30,704 bases of DNA, taken from the NCBI GenBank assembly GCA_002428055.1, contig DIZY01000099.1, positions 1-30,704 of the forward strand, read 5' to 3'. Below the pieces are notes generated by a model. That model ran no database searches. It had not been told where the DNA came from and was given only the letters and a program-made list of their open reading frames with translations. The position numbers and the translations under genes were made by a program. The DNA is from Helicobacteraceae bacterium UBA6016. Its GTDB lineage: Bacteria > Campylobacterota > Campylobacteria > Campylobacterales > UBA6016. Positions 16,197-24,392 of this stretch are shown here, one piece after another. How positions within the stretch are numbered: the stretch's first letter is position 1; each line of letters begins with the position of its first letter.

Positions 16197-16787
16197 CTAC
16201 ACGCTGAGAGAAGAAAGCGCAGAGTAGCTTGCAGAAGAGTAGTCAGAGGACATCTGCTGAAGGTAGGCAGAAATAACTTTTTTAACCTGCGTACTACTAA
16301 TATTTGAAAACTCATCCCCATCAATAAGGCCGTCGCCATTGGCATCTAACGAAGAAAAAGCGTCGCTGCTAGATGAAATTTTACCGTTTTGAGTTGAAGC
16401 GGAATCAGGCGGTGGCGGTGGCGGCATAGAATCACTACCCTGCTCTTGCTTGCTAAATTTCATTTTATGCATCATGGACTTCATCTGCTCATGCATACTT
16501 TTCATACCGGCGTCCATCTCATCTTGCGATATACCGCCGTCACTATTGGAATCGAACTTTGTAAAAGTATCGTCTATATTTGAAGATGACGAAGCGCCGC
16601 CAGAACCTTTGCTCAACAAATCGCCAAACTCCGTTTTGTCAAGACCGCCGCTACCGTCTGTATCCGCTTTATTGAAGAGCTCTTTTTTCTTTGCCGCCAT
16701 CTCCTCTTCAGATGGTCTTTGCCTTACTGAAGATTGAGCATAACCGCTATAACTAGAGCTGCTTGCATAACCGCCAATTGCGCTCAT
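16197..16787 (-). CDS. EF-hand calcium-binding protein with three canonical loops
   Basis: The 196-residue protein starts at 16787, chosen because AGGAGG lies 5 nt upstream; a longer frame to 16844 lacks this. Three complete 12-residue EF loops are present: DTDGSGGLDKTE (42-53), DSNSDGGISQDE (79-90) and DANGDGLIDGDE (148-159). Between loops 2 and 3 is a Met/Lys-rich helix and a run of six prolines (122-127). The first 25 residues are Ser/Tyr/Gly-rich with no Sec signal, and the tail is also Ser-rich, a style shared with proteins exported by flagellar or type III routes and with XopAW-like EF-hand effectors. It is divergent from a two-component system and shares its control region. It is probably a calcium buffer or sensor; location unknown. 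Confidence 0.87.
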   Translation of the reverse strand: MSAIGGYASSSSYSGYAQSSVRQRPSEEEMAAKKKELFNKADTDGSGGLDKTEFGDLLSKGSGGASSSSNIDDTFTKFDSNSDGGISQDEMDAGMKSMHEQMKSMMHKMKFSKQEQGSDSMPPPPPPDSASTQNGKISSSSDAFSSLDANGDGLIDGDEFSNISSTQVKKVISAYLQQMSSDYSSASYSALSSLSV

Positions 16788-16845
16788 TGTTGCCTCCTTG
16801 CTTAAAGTTGCGCCTTTTACGCAAGTGATATATTTGCAAATCATA

Positions 16846-16907
16846 GTAAATACAGAGTAAACGCTTGGAAAACAGAGTTAAACACGGACTATTTACTTAT
16901 CATTTAC
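16846..16907. promoter_or_regulatory. Paired GTAAA half-sites: candidate OmpR-family operators
   Basis: GTAAA occurs at 16846 and 16857 on the plus strand. TTTAC (its complement) occurs at 16892 and 16903. Each pair is spaced exactly 11 bp and the two pairs face each other. ACAGAGT is also repeated at 16852 and 16872, the second copy leading into GTTAAAC. Tandem half-sites one helical turn apart are the classic binding pattern of winged-helix response regulators, and the divergent regulator gene begins 34 bp downstream. Autoregulation and control of the EF-hand gene are inferred. Confidence 0.6.
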
Positions 16908-16940
16908 CCTCTCTTTTTATCTTTTGGCTAAAATAAAACC

Positions 16941-17597
16941 ATGATAAAAGCTATTTTGATTGAAGACGACGCAAATATGTGTGAGATTTTAGAGGAGTAT
17001 TTGAGCGGTTACGATATATCGCTCAGCGCCTTTAGACTGCCCAGCGAAGGGCTTGCGGCTATCGGCATGGGCGGTTTCGACATACTGATACTAGACCTAA
17101 ATCTACCGCAAATGGACGGGCTAGAAGTATGCAGGATAGTCAAAGAAAACTCATCCATACCAATCATCATAACATCGGCTAGAAGTGCGGTGAGCGACAG
17201 AGTGGTCGGTCTTGAGCTTGGGGCGGACGACTATCTGCCAAAACCATTTGACCCAAGAGAACTTGTCGCCCGCATAAGAGCAAGGGTTGCCCAAAAGCCC
17301 ACGCCCGCAACATCGGGCTTCACAATATCCAAATCCGCAATGGAAATCTCAAAAGAAAACAAAAAACTATCACTAACTGTAGCGGAATTCGAGGTGCTAA
17401 AACTATTTATCGAAAACCCCAATATCGTACTCACGAGAGACCAAATAGTAGATAGCGTAGAGTCGATGAAATGGGAAAGTGTGGGTAAAAGCGTAGATGT
17501 CATAGTGGGCAGAATAAGACACAAGATAGACGACGATCCGAAAAATCCGACACACATCAAGGCAATCAAGGGCTTTGGGTATAAGTTTGTCCCGTGA
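16941..17597 (+). CDS. OmpR/PhoB-family response regulator
   Basis: The 218-residue protein has an N-terminal receiver with acidic pair D9/D10, phospho-acceptor D52 in LILDLNLPQMDG, T78, and K101 in LPKPFD. A C-terminal winged-helix DNA-binding domain (about 120-218) contains LTVAEFEVLKLFIENPNIVL, VDVIVGRIRHKI and a terminal IKGFGYKFVP. All receiver residues needed for phosphorylation are present. Its stop overlaps the kinase start (4 bp), so the pair is translationally coupled. It resembles the ArsR/CpxR-like regulators of Campylobacterota but the stimulus is unknown. Confidence 0.95.
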   Translation: MIKAILIEDDANMCEILEEYLSGYDISLSAFRLPSEGLAAIGMGGFDILILDLNLPQMDGLEVCRIVKENSSIPIIITSARSAVSDRVVGLELGADDYLPKPFDPRELVARIRARVAQKPTPATSGFTISKSAMEISKENKKLSLTVAEFEVLKLFIENPNIVLTRDQIVDSVESMKWESVGKSVDVIVGRIRHKIDDDPKNPTHIKAIKGFGYKFVP

Positions 17598-18835
17598 ATA
17601 AAAATTCCATAAGCGCCAAAATATCCATCTTTTTTGCACTCTTTGTCGTGCTTATTTTGGCTATTGCAATAGGTGCGCTCAATGCAAACCGAATGCATCA
17701 AGGCAGAGAGTTTTTTGAGAGGATAAGGCATGACGCTTCGCTTCTTAGTATAGAGCCAAAGATAAATGAACAAATTATTATAAATAACAAGCAAGTTATC
17801 ATTCTCTCGCAAAATGAAACAAAGCAAACCAAGCAAACAAAAACACCCTCTCATCGCCCATCTCCACCGCCACACATGCCGCCTCCTTACCCAGATGAAC
17901 ACCGCATGGGCAAGCCGTATATTTATGAAGATATGTTCGGCAGAGTGGCGATATTTTCGATAGAGGGCAAAGATATAGGCATCAAAGACAATGCGTCAAA
18001 CTACATTTTTTATCTATATTTCACGGCGATTTTGGCAACAGTGCTTTTGGGTATTACACTCTTGTATCTTGCGATAATAAAAAGCTTGCGCCCGTTAAAA
18101 GAGCTTGAAAAAGAGATAGAAGCTTTCGGAATAGGCATAAAACCGCAAGCAAAAAGCAACTACCCGTCAAATGAAATAGGCAAAATACAAAAGGCATTTC
18201 ATGCGGCATCCTCCAAAATATCCGGGCTACTTGATGCAAGAGAGATATTTCTAAAAAATGCGGCGCATGAGCTCAAAACCCCGATAGCAAAAGGGGTCAT
18301 AGTGGCGCATCTCCTAGACGATGAGAGGCAAAAAACAAGGCTTGTAGACATCTTCTCATCAATGACGCAAATAATAGATGGCATTATGACCGCCGAAGAG
18401 GTGATAGCAAAAGGTTTTAGCACAAGGATAGAGCCGATACTACTCAGGGGCTTTTGTGAAAAAATAAGAAAAAAACTGCTTTTAGACTCCTCCGAATTAG
18501 CGCTTGACATAGAGCCTGCCGCCATAGCCATGGCAGACCCCGTACTACTAGAGATAGCCCTCGCAAACCTATTTGAAAACAGCGTAAAGTTTAAAAGCGA
18601 AGGAAGCGTTGCCGTCTGCTCTTTCAATGAAGGCATATTGTCGGTCAAAAATCTTGGGGAAGAGCTGGAGCAGCCGATAGAGAGGTATTTTGAACCGTTT
18701 TTTAAAGAGACTAGCATAAGAAATGCCAACGGTATGGGGCTTGGTCTTTACTTGGCAAAAAAAGTGCTTGAGATACAGGGGCTAAAGCTTGTTTATAAAC
18801 ACCGCGACGGAGAGAATTGTTTTACGATTGGCTAA
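17594..18835 (+). CDS. Sensor histidine kinase, partner of the upstream regulator
   Basis: The 413-residue inner-membrane kinase has TM1 at about 11-30, a periplasmic sensor region 31-136, TM2 at about 137-162, a HAMP-like linker, the H-box FLKNAAHELKTPIA with His225, the N-box NLFENSVKF, and a G-box GMGLGLYLAKKV. The sensor contains a Pro/His-rich stretch at 84-104 (HRPSPPPHMPPPYP, then DEHRM) with three histidines, an acid pair and Met residues, which could bind a metal ion. It uses a GTG start overlapping the regulator stop. Its TAA overlaps, on the opposite strand, the stop of the TIGR02757 gene, so the two operons converge with no spacer. Confidence 0.94.
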   Translation: MNKNSISAKISIFFALFVVLILAIAIGALNANRMHQGREFFERIRHDASLLSIEPKINEQIIINNKQVIILSQNETKQTKQTKTPSHRPSPPPHMPPPYPDEHRMGKPYIYEDMFGRVAIFSIEGKDIGIKDNASNYIFYLYFTAILATVLLGITLLYLAIIKSLRPLKELEKEIEAFGIGIKPQAKSNYPSNEIGKIQKAFHAASSKISGLLDAREIFLKNAAHELKTPIAKGVIVAHLLDDERQKTRLVDIFSSMTQIIDGIMTAEEVIAKGFSTRIEPILLRGFCEKIRKKLLLDSSELALDIEPAAIAMADPVLLEIALANLFENSVKFKSEGSVAVCSFNEGILSVKNLGEELEQPIERYFEPFFKETSIRNANGMGLGLYLAKKVLEIQGLKLVYKHRDGENCFTIG

Positions 18836-19563
18836 GCCAGCTTCTCCTGCCCTATTCTATAGAGCGCAAAGTCGTATTTAATAGGGTCTTTTGGGTCAAA
18901 CTCCCGTAGCTTTTCAGTTATCAAAATAGCCGACTTGAGGTCATAGCTTTTTCTCTCCAGAAGTCCTAGTCTTTTTGAAACATTAAAAGTGTGCGTATCA
19001 AGGGGAAGTATTAGGTGCCGTTTCTCAACAGCGCCCTCCCAAAGCCCCATATCAAGGCAGTCGCGGCGCACCATCCAGCGAAGATACATATTCCATCTCT
19101 TCAGCGGTGAGCCTGTTAGCTTGATGTCGGCGTCGCCTACTAGAAAATGCAGTCCGTGTGTGTCGGGCTTTAAAATAGCGTTTAGCTTCTCTATAATAAA
19201 GTGTAGACCCTCGATAACTGAGCCGTATTTTTGGTAGCCTCTCAAAAAGTGCTCTTTTACGCCGCCCTCTTTTTGCAGCTCTTCCAAGGCCTTAAAAAAC
19301 CTTACCGTATCCGATGGAGTTTGGAAGCGGTAGTATTTGTCGGCAAATGCGCCCTCTATATCGTCCGTCTCAAACTCCAAAGAAGATAAAAACTTGACTA
19401 TCTGAGAGGCGTTGCCGTACGCAAATAGAGCACAAGCAAGCGCTATATGTTCGTCATTATGTTTTTTTGCCACTATTAGCGGGTCTGGGCGTTCGACGCT
19501 TAGTTCACACTCGTTGTTTCTAGCTTTGTATTCCGCATCTAACCGTTTTTTTAACTCTTTCAT
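18832..19563 (-). CDS. TIGR02757 (DUF2400) family protein
   Basis: The 243-residue soluble protein has family landmarks: RPDPLIVAKK near 25-34, ALACALFAYGNASQIVKFL, LRWMVRRDCLDMGLW, LPLDTHTFNVSKRLGLLERK, and the C-terminal DPKDPIKYDFALYRIGQ. The RRD...LPLDTH block recalls HhH-GPD base-excision DNA glycosylases, and a distant relationship has been suggested, but no activity is established. It overlaps the permease gene by 4 bp and is the last gene of the flagellar transcript direction. Confidence 0.88.
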   Translation of the reverse strand: MKELKKRLDAEYKARNNECELSVERPDPLIVAKKHNDEHIALACALFAYGNASQIVKFLSSLEFETDDIEGAFADKYYRFQTPSDTVRFFKALEELQKEGGVKEHFLRGYQKYGSVIEGLHFIIEKLNAILKPDTHGLHFLVGDADIKLTGSPLKRWNMYLRWMVRRDCLDMGLWEGAVEKRHLILPLDTHTFNVSKRLGLLERKSYDLKSAILITEKLREFDPKDPIKYDFALYRIGQEKLA

Positions 19564-20366
19564 ATTTGTGCCGTACTTTTTGCGCTAATTTGATTTTGAA
19601 GTTTGAATGATAAACTAACAAGACTATAGGTAACCAAAAATATCATCAGCCCCGGGAAAAAGCTCACCCACCATGCTATATCCATCACATCTTTACCATC
19701 CGAGAGAAGTCCGCCCCAGCTCATATCAGGAGGGAGTATCCCAAGTCCCAAAAAGCTAAGCGAACTCTCCGCCAAAATAGCTCCGCTAACGCCGAATACA
19801 AAGCTTGTGAGCAGTATCGGGGATAGCAACGGGGAGTAGTATTTGAGGATTATTTTGGCGTCACTTACTTTTGCTATTTTGAGGATTTTGATAAATGGCT
19901 TGTCGTTGATGGCATATACCTCGCTACGAAGCAGCCTCGCCGTACCCATCCATGAGCTGATGGCTATGATAAAAATAAGCAAAAACGGTGAAATATCGAT
20001 GTAGGCAACAAGAGCAAGTAGTAAAAAGAATGTGGGAACGGTCAAGAATAGGTCTATAGCTACAACCACCGCCTTATCAACAATACCCCTGTAAAATCCA
20101 GCAGTAACACCTATTGCCAAAGATATAGCCGTAGATACGAAAGAGGCTACAAAACCTATAAGAAGAGAGTTTTGTCCACCCTGCATAATACGGGCAAGCA
20201 TATCCCGCCCAAGCCTATCAGTGCCAAATAAGGCAGAAAAAGACGGAGCCTGCAAAACTCCGTCTTTGTTGAAAGCGGCTGGGTCTACGCCGTAAAAAAG
20301 CGGACCGACAAAGCAAAAAGCAATCAAAAATAAAATCAGGAAAATATGAAATCTAAACTCTTTCAT
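19560..20366 (-). CDS. ABC transporter permease, DppC/OppC type
   Basis: The 268-residue permease has an N-terminal helix, the family marker FGTDRLGRDMLARIMQGGQNSL, five to six hydrophobic segments, and an EAA-like coupling loop (AKVSDAKIILKYYSPLLSPI) that lacks the usual glycine. SSLSFLGLGILPPDMSWGGLL is diagnostic of dipeptide/oligopeptide/nickel permease C subunits. No partner permease, ATPase or binding protein is in the window. Its ATG directly abuts the flgK stop (TAGATG), so translation is likely coupled to flgK. Confidence 0.92.
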   Translation of the reverse strand: MKEFRFHIFLILFLIAFCFVGPLFYGVDPAAFNKDGVLQAPSFSALFGTDRLGRDMLARIMQGGQNSLLIGFVASFVSTAISLAIGVTAGFYRGIVDKAVVVAIDLFLTVPTFFLLLALVAYIDISPFLLIFIIAISSWMGTARLLRSEVYAINDKPFIKILKIAKVSDAKIILKYYSPLLSPILLTSFVFGVSGAILAESSLSFLGLGILPPDMSWGGLLSDGKDVMDIAWWVSFFPGLMIFLVTYSLVSLSFKLQNQISAKSTAQI

Positions 20367-22217
20367 CTACTGCTTAATGCCAAGCAGGGTATTAAGCATC
20401 TGATCAAGCGTAGTTACGACTTTTGCAGACGCCTGATAGCCGGATTGAAACTTCATAAGACTTACCATCTCCTCATCGGTTGACACTTTGGATATGGACG
20501 ACATCTCATCATTTACGGAGTTGTATACCGCCGTTGCGGCGTCATTATTCAAAACAGCCGTTTCCGTATCGGCTGCTACCCTTGTTGCCGTATCCATATA
20601 AAAACCGGAAATAGTATTTATGTTGATACTCTTATCGCGCATCGTAAACTCTATTTTATCATACTGAAGTTGCAGTATCTTATTGGCTATACTGTTATTC
20701 CCCAGTACCGGCTTTGAGTATGGGTGAATAATAGAAGGGTCGTTCAAAAACTCACCTTTTAAGCTCATAGTTGCGCCATTTGCGCCATCGAACAGACGAC
20801 CAAGTCCCAAGGCTCCGGCAAAATTTGAAGGCGATGAAGTACTATCTTCTATTGCAATCTTAAAACCTCTACCGGAAGCGGCAGAGGTATCTGTAATGGC
20901 AAACTCCCCCTGAGAGCCGGGCACGAAACTAGCGTTAAAAAAACTACTAAAGTCGTTATTTGCATTACCGTCCGCATTGTCATCTTGCAAGGCATTTATT
21001 TTTGCGGCTAACGAATTTAGTGTGTCAACATTTACATCTACGGAAATGGTGCGCCTAGCCGTTTCATTGCCTGAGTTGTCATATGCAATAACATCAAATG
21101 AGCCGCTTTTGATATTTAACGGCAAAAACGAAAGAGGCTCTGTTCCCAAAGAGTTTATTTTATTCGAACGCATCTCATCGGCAGAGCTAGAAGCGTATGC
21201 ATTATTCATATTCTCTATAAAAGTTTTTGAAAATGTATCCAATCTATCAATATACTCTTGCAACTTACCTTTCGTCGGCATACCTGTCTCATCTATCGCC
21301 GTACCCCTAAGGTCCATAATAGCACCAAGTTCACCTCCGGTAATTTTTTCAGATATATCTATCTGCCTATAGTCTTGATACTCAAAAAAGATACCGTTAA
21401 ACTGTTTAGCCGAGCTATTTGCATCTGTTTTTAGCACTATAGGATGATATGTCGCACCGTCTACAAGTGGATAACCACCAACCTGCGCAACATACTGCTG
21501 TGTACCGTCATGCACACTTGGGTCAACAGTCATATCGCTAGCCACCCCGTCTTTGCTAATGGTAACATTCAGCAGTTTTGTAAGCGCAGTCTCTCTTTTA
21601 TCTCTTTCATCTCTTAGTGTATTTGCTTTGTTGGTACCGTTGGATTCATGCCTTGATATTTGAAGATTAATGTCGGCTATCTCTTTTGCCAACCTATTCA
21701 CCTCATCTACCAACGGTTCCATTCTATCATTAAGAGAGTTTTGCACCTGCACAACTCTATCTCTTGTATCTTTGACGATATTCGATAGATTCTGAGAGTG
21801 CTCCGCCACGGCTATCGCCAATTTTGAGTCACTTGGATTATTGGCATAATTTTGCCATGAGTCAAAATAGCTTTGAATATATGTAGAGACGCCGTTGCCG
21901 ACAATATCAGGAAAATATTTTGATACCTCCACAAGAGTGCTTTCCTCAAAATCCGTAAACTCTTTTTGTGTAGAAGCGCTATTTAATCTTTTGTAGACAT
22001 ACTCATCGTGAATTCTCGTTACATTCACAACTTCAGAACCGGTACCTATATCGCCGGGTGTTGTCCAAAAAGGAGACTTTGCTTGTATGGTAGCTCTTTG
22101 CCTTGTATAATCAGGATTTTGAGCGTTTGATATATTATTACTCGTAACACCTACGGCTATCTGCGAAGTTTGCAAGCCGCTGTATGCAGTATACAGCGAA
22201 TCAAATATTCCGGCCAT
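20367..22217 (-). CDS. flgK: Flagellar hook-associated protein 1
   Basis: FlgK is the first hook-filament junction protein, exported through the flagellar type III apparatus. The 616-residue sequence starts GIFDSLYTAYSGLQTSQIAV with VTSNNISNAQNPDYTRQRA, the flagellar rod/hook N-terminal motif. It ends with the hook C-terminal helix STDEEMVSLMKFQSGYQASA followed by KVVTTLDQMLNTLLGIK. The long variable middle (about 200-540) is surface-exposed in homologues. It starts 2 bp after the FlgN-like chaperone gene, matching the known FlgN-FlgK chaperone-substrate pair. Confidence 0.97.
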   Translation of the reverse strand: MAGIFDSLYTAYSGLQTSQIAVGVTSNNISNAQNPDYTRQRATIQAKSPFWTTPGDIGTGSEVVNVTRIHDEYVYKRLNSASTQKEFTDFEESTLVEVSKYFPDIVGNGVSTYIQSYFDSWQNYANNPSDSKLAIAVAEHSQNLSNIVKDTRDRVVQVQNSLNDRMEPLVDEVNRLAKEIADINLQISRHESNGTNKANTLRDERDKRETALTKLLNVTISKDGVASDMTVDPSVHDGTQQYVAQVGGYPLVDGATYHPIVLKTDANSSAKQFNGIFFEYQDYRQIDISEKITGGELGAIMDLRGTAIDETGMPTKGKLQEYIDRLDTFSKTFIENMNNAYASSSADEMRSNKINSLGTEPLSFLPLNIKSGSFDVIAYDNSGNETARRTISVDVNVDTLNSLAAKINALQDDNADGNANNDFSSFFNASFVPGSQGEFAITDTSAASGRGFKIAIEDSTSSPSNFAGALGLGRLFDGANGATMSLKGEFLNDPSIIHPYSKPVLGNNSIANKILQLQYDKIEFTMRDKSININTISGFYMDTATRVAADTETAVLNNDAATAVYNSVNDEMSSISKVSTDEEMVSLMKFQSGYQASAKVVTTLDQMLNTLLGIKQ

Positions 22218-22219
22218 TT

Positions 22220-22654
22220 TTAAGCCTTTATTTCTAGAATACTTGCGCGTCTTTGTATTAAGCCGTCATAGCCCGGTTTTTGGTCGTCTTTTGGCAACAT
22301 CTGCTCTATTAGTCCGTTAAAAAAGGAGCTGACAGCGATAACAAGCTTTGCGTAATGCCTATTTGTAGCTTTTAGTTCCGTGAGTTTCTCTCTCATATCA
22401 CCAAGTAAATCTCTTTGGCTTTCAGAGAGAAGATCTTTTAGTTCCAACGAAGGATTTGCAGCAGCCATAGACACTATTTCGGCGTCTATAAGATTTTTAT
22501 ATTTTTCAAAAGAGCTTACCATCTCTTCTTTGCTTTTTACTTTGCCGAACAATTTTTCATGTTTTGCTTGTTTTATATCTTCAATATCTGTTTTGGTTAT
22601 GTCTATAAGATTTTGTAACGACTCAATAGCAAGATTAAGGTAGTGAACTAACAT
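22220..22654 (-). CDS. flgN: FlgN-like flagellar export chaperone
   Basis: The 144-residue, almost entirely helical protein lies directly before flgK. The N-terminal LVHYLNLAIESLQNLIDITK and heptad-like leucines through residue 100 suit the FlgN fold (four-helix/coiled). Near the end, NRHYAKLVIAVSSFFNGLIE resembles the hydrophobic substrate-binding helix of FlgN proteins. Sequence similarity in this family is low, so position carries much of the weight. It would hold FlgK before export. Confidence 0.8.
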   Translation of the reverse strand: MLVHYLNLAIESLQNLIDITKTDIEDIKQAKHEKLFGKVKSKEEMVSSFEKYKNLIDAEIVSMAAANPSLELKDLLSESQRDLLGDMREKLTELKATNRHYAKLVIAVSSFFNGLIEQMLPKDDQKPGYDGLIQRRASILEIKA

Positions 22655-22683
22655 TTTAAACCCCTTTAAAAATACGAGAAAAT

Positions 22684-22887
22684 CTAAAACTCTACAAGAG
22701 CCTTAGCCGTTTTTTCCATATCGAGCTTATAATCGCCGCTCTCTATAGATTTTTTCAACTTTTCTACTTTTGATTCTTCTTTATTTGAAACTTCAGATGA
22801 GTTTTGCTTTTTTTCCAGCTTCACCCCTTCCATCTCCATTGCTTTGTTTGTGAGTCCGACCGAGCCGGAATTTAGTGCGTTTACCAT
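22684..22887 (-). CDS. flgM: Anti-sigma28 factor FlgM
   Basis: The 67-residue protein has an unstructured polar N-terminal half. The C-terminal sigma28-binding helix region KVEKLKKSIESGDYKLDMEKTAKALVEF fits the FlgM consensus. FlgM holds sigma28 (FliA) inactive until it is exported through the finished hook. It is shorter than enteric FlgM, as usual in Campylobacterota. AAGGAAAA precedes the ATG. A sigma28-type promoter lies just upstream at 22935-22961, giving feedback control. Confidence 0.88.
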   Translation of the reverse strand: MVNALNSGSVGLTNKAMEMEGVKLEKKQNSSEVSNKEESKVEKLKKSIESGDYKLDMEKTAKALVEF

Positions 22888-22934
22888 TTTATTTTCCTTC
22901 TACGAACAAGGGTTTGATTGTTAGTTCACGCACC

Positions 22935-22961
22935 ATATCGACTGTCAGACTCAAAACTTTA
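22935..22961 (-). promoter_or_regulatory. Sigma28 (FliA) promoter for flgM
   Basis: On the minus strand TAAA, a 15-nt spacer, then GTCGATAT: close to the FliA consensus TAAA-N15-GCCGATAA. The TAAA contains the stop codon of the flgJ-type gene. It would drive flgM-flgN-flgK late in assembly. Confidence 0.72.
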
Positions 22962-23246
22962 GGCTCTCTCTTTCAAAAAGTCGAATAACATTTTGCTGTA
23001 ACCAAAACCACCGGATACGGAGTTTGAAAGCGTTTCCGTATACATTGATTTGTAAATATCTTTACCGGCATCATCGGGAAATATCGAGTATTTCTCGTCT
23101 AGTGCAATGTCTAAAACTTGCTTGACTATCACAGATTCAAAAGCGTCTGTTTTTTCTTTTAGCTTTGCGTCATCCTTGCTAAGGGTGCCGATTCCGGCTG
23201 TTTTTGACGCCGAGTATGAATTTATAGCGTTTGATACATCTAGCAT
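22959..23246 (-). CDS. flgJ: Rod-binding protein (FlgJ N-terminal domain only)
   Basis: The 95-residue protein matches the rod-capping domain of FlgJ: KLKEKTDAFESVIVKQVLDI, then DAGKDIYKSMYTETLSNSVSGGFGYSKMLFDFL. The muramidase domain of enteric FlgJ is absent, which is normal for Campylobacterota, where a separate hydrolase cuts peptidoglycan. It follows flgI by 10 bp and would act in the periplasm as rod assembly scaffold. Confidence 0.9.
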   Translation of the reverse strand: MLDVSNAINSYSASKTAGIGTLSKDDAKLKEKTDAFESVIVKQVLDIALDEKYSIFPDDAGKDIYKSMYTETLSNSVSGGFGYSKMLFDFLKERA

Positions 23247-23256
23247 AAAAAACTCC

Positions 23257-24324
23257 TTATATAATCTCTATGTCGGCCCTAATAGCGCCCGCACTTTTCA
23301 TCGCCTCGATGATAGATATAACATCCCTAGGTTTTGCGCCCAGTCTTTGCAGAGCCCTCATCAAAGTAGAGAGCGTCATCTCTGCGTTAGATGTAGATAC
23401 TATATTGGAAGTCAGACCGACCTTTGTTTTATCACCGATATCAACCACCGACTTACCGTCTGCATCGGGCTCTTTCGCGCCCTCAGTCCTCACTTTTATC
23501 GTGATGTCCCCGTGAGTTATGACTACCGGGTCAATCCTTACATCAGCTCCAGCAACTACCGTTCCTGTTTTCTCATCTATGATAATTTTATTCTCTTTTT
23601 GCGCATCGATAGTTATCTCTTGCACTCTTGCTATGAACTCAACCATGCTCAAATTCGCAGGCTTTAGAAGCTTTAGCGTTCTTGAATCCTCAGCAAAAGC
23701 TATACCTTGCCCTATCGTTTTATTGATGGAGTCTTGTATCTTTAACGCATTTTGGAAATTGGCCTGTTTTAGGCTCAGCATCACGCCGTCTTTTTTGGCA
23801 ATATCAAAAGATATTTCTCTCTCTATCAAGCCGCCGTTTCTAAGAGTCGCAGCGGTAACATGGTTTTTTTGCCCTTTGCCTCCGGCATTAAAGCCGCCGG
23901 TAGAGATAGTTCCCTGTCCTAGCGCATAGATTCTGCCGTCAACACCTTTTAGGGCTGTTAAAAGCAGAGTACCGCCCTCTAGCGATTTGGCATCGCCTAT
24001 TGAAGATACCGATACATCTACTTTATCTCCCTGTCTAGAAAAAGCAGGGATATTTGCTGTCACCATAACGGCTGCTATATTTTTGGATTTTATATCTTTT
24101 GGGTCAATTTTGACATTTACGGTTGCAAGCAGATTTGAGAGTGATTGGGTGGTAAACACAGAGGTAGAACCGTCGCCCGTACCGTTTAGACCGACAACGA
24201 GACCGTATCCTATTAGTTGGTTATCTCGCACGCCGACTATATTTGCCAACTCTTTTACTCTCGTAGCAAACAAAGAATCGGAAAATAAAGCGGTTAGCAA
24301 GCAGGCAACTAGAAATCTTCTCAT
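23257..24324 (-). CDS. flgI: Flagellar P-ring protein
   Basis: FlgI forms the periplasmic P-ring around the rod. The 355-residue precursor has a signal peptide (MRRFLVACLLTALFSDSLFA) followed by TRVKELANIVGVRDNQLIGY and GLVVGLNGTGDGS, the family signature. Further conserved blocks are VMVTANIPAFSRQGDKVDVS, GGTLLLTALKG, and the C-terminal LSTLMRALQRLGAKPRDVISI with IIEAMKSAGAI. AGGGTG lies just before the ATG. A near-perfect sigma54 promoter at 24359-24376 begins the flagellar part of the operon. Confidence 0.98.
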   Translation of the reverse strand: MRRFLVACLLTALFSDSLFATRVKELANIVGVRDNQLIGYGLVVGLNGTGDGSTSVFTTQSLSNLLATVNVKIDPKDIKSKNIAAVMVTANIPAFSRQGDKVDVSVSSIGDAKSLEGGTLLLTALKGVDGRIYALGQGTISTGGFNAGGKGQKNHVTAATLRNGGLIEREISFDIAKKDGVMLSLKQANFQNALKIQDSINKTIGQGIAFAEDSRTLKLLKPANLSMVEFIARVQEITIDAQKENKIIIDEKTGTVVAGADVRIDPVVITHGDITIKVRTEGAKEPDADGKSVVDIGDKTKVGLTSNIVSTSNAEMTLSTLMRALQRLGAKPRDVISIIEAMKSAGAIRADIEII

Positions 24325-24358
24325 AAAAACACCCTCAAAAGACTAATTTATAGCCTTA

Positions 24359-24376
24359 AAGCAAAGTGTGTTCCAA
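24359..24376 (-). promoter_or_regulatory. Sigma54 (RpoN) promoter for flgI
   Basis: The minus strand reads TTGGAACACACTTTGCTT: GG and GC dinucleotides exactly 10 bp apart in near-consensus -24/-12 context. It lies between rsmD and flgI, so flgI-flgJ-flgM-flgN-flgK is probably RpoN/FlgR-dependent, apart from the upstream pair. Confidence 0.9.
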
Positions 24377-24392
24377 TGAAGCAACTAACGAT

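Noticed and set aside
16788..16844. N-terminal extension of the EF-hand protein (19 residues)
   Set aside because: The ATG at 16787 has a perfect AGGAGG at 5 nt, while the extension has none and would run through the ribosome site.
17231..17902. 223-codon minus-strand frame across the regulator/kinase junction
   Set aside because: Antisense to two certain genes with intact catalytic motifs.
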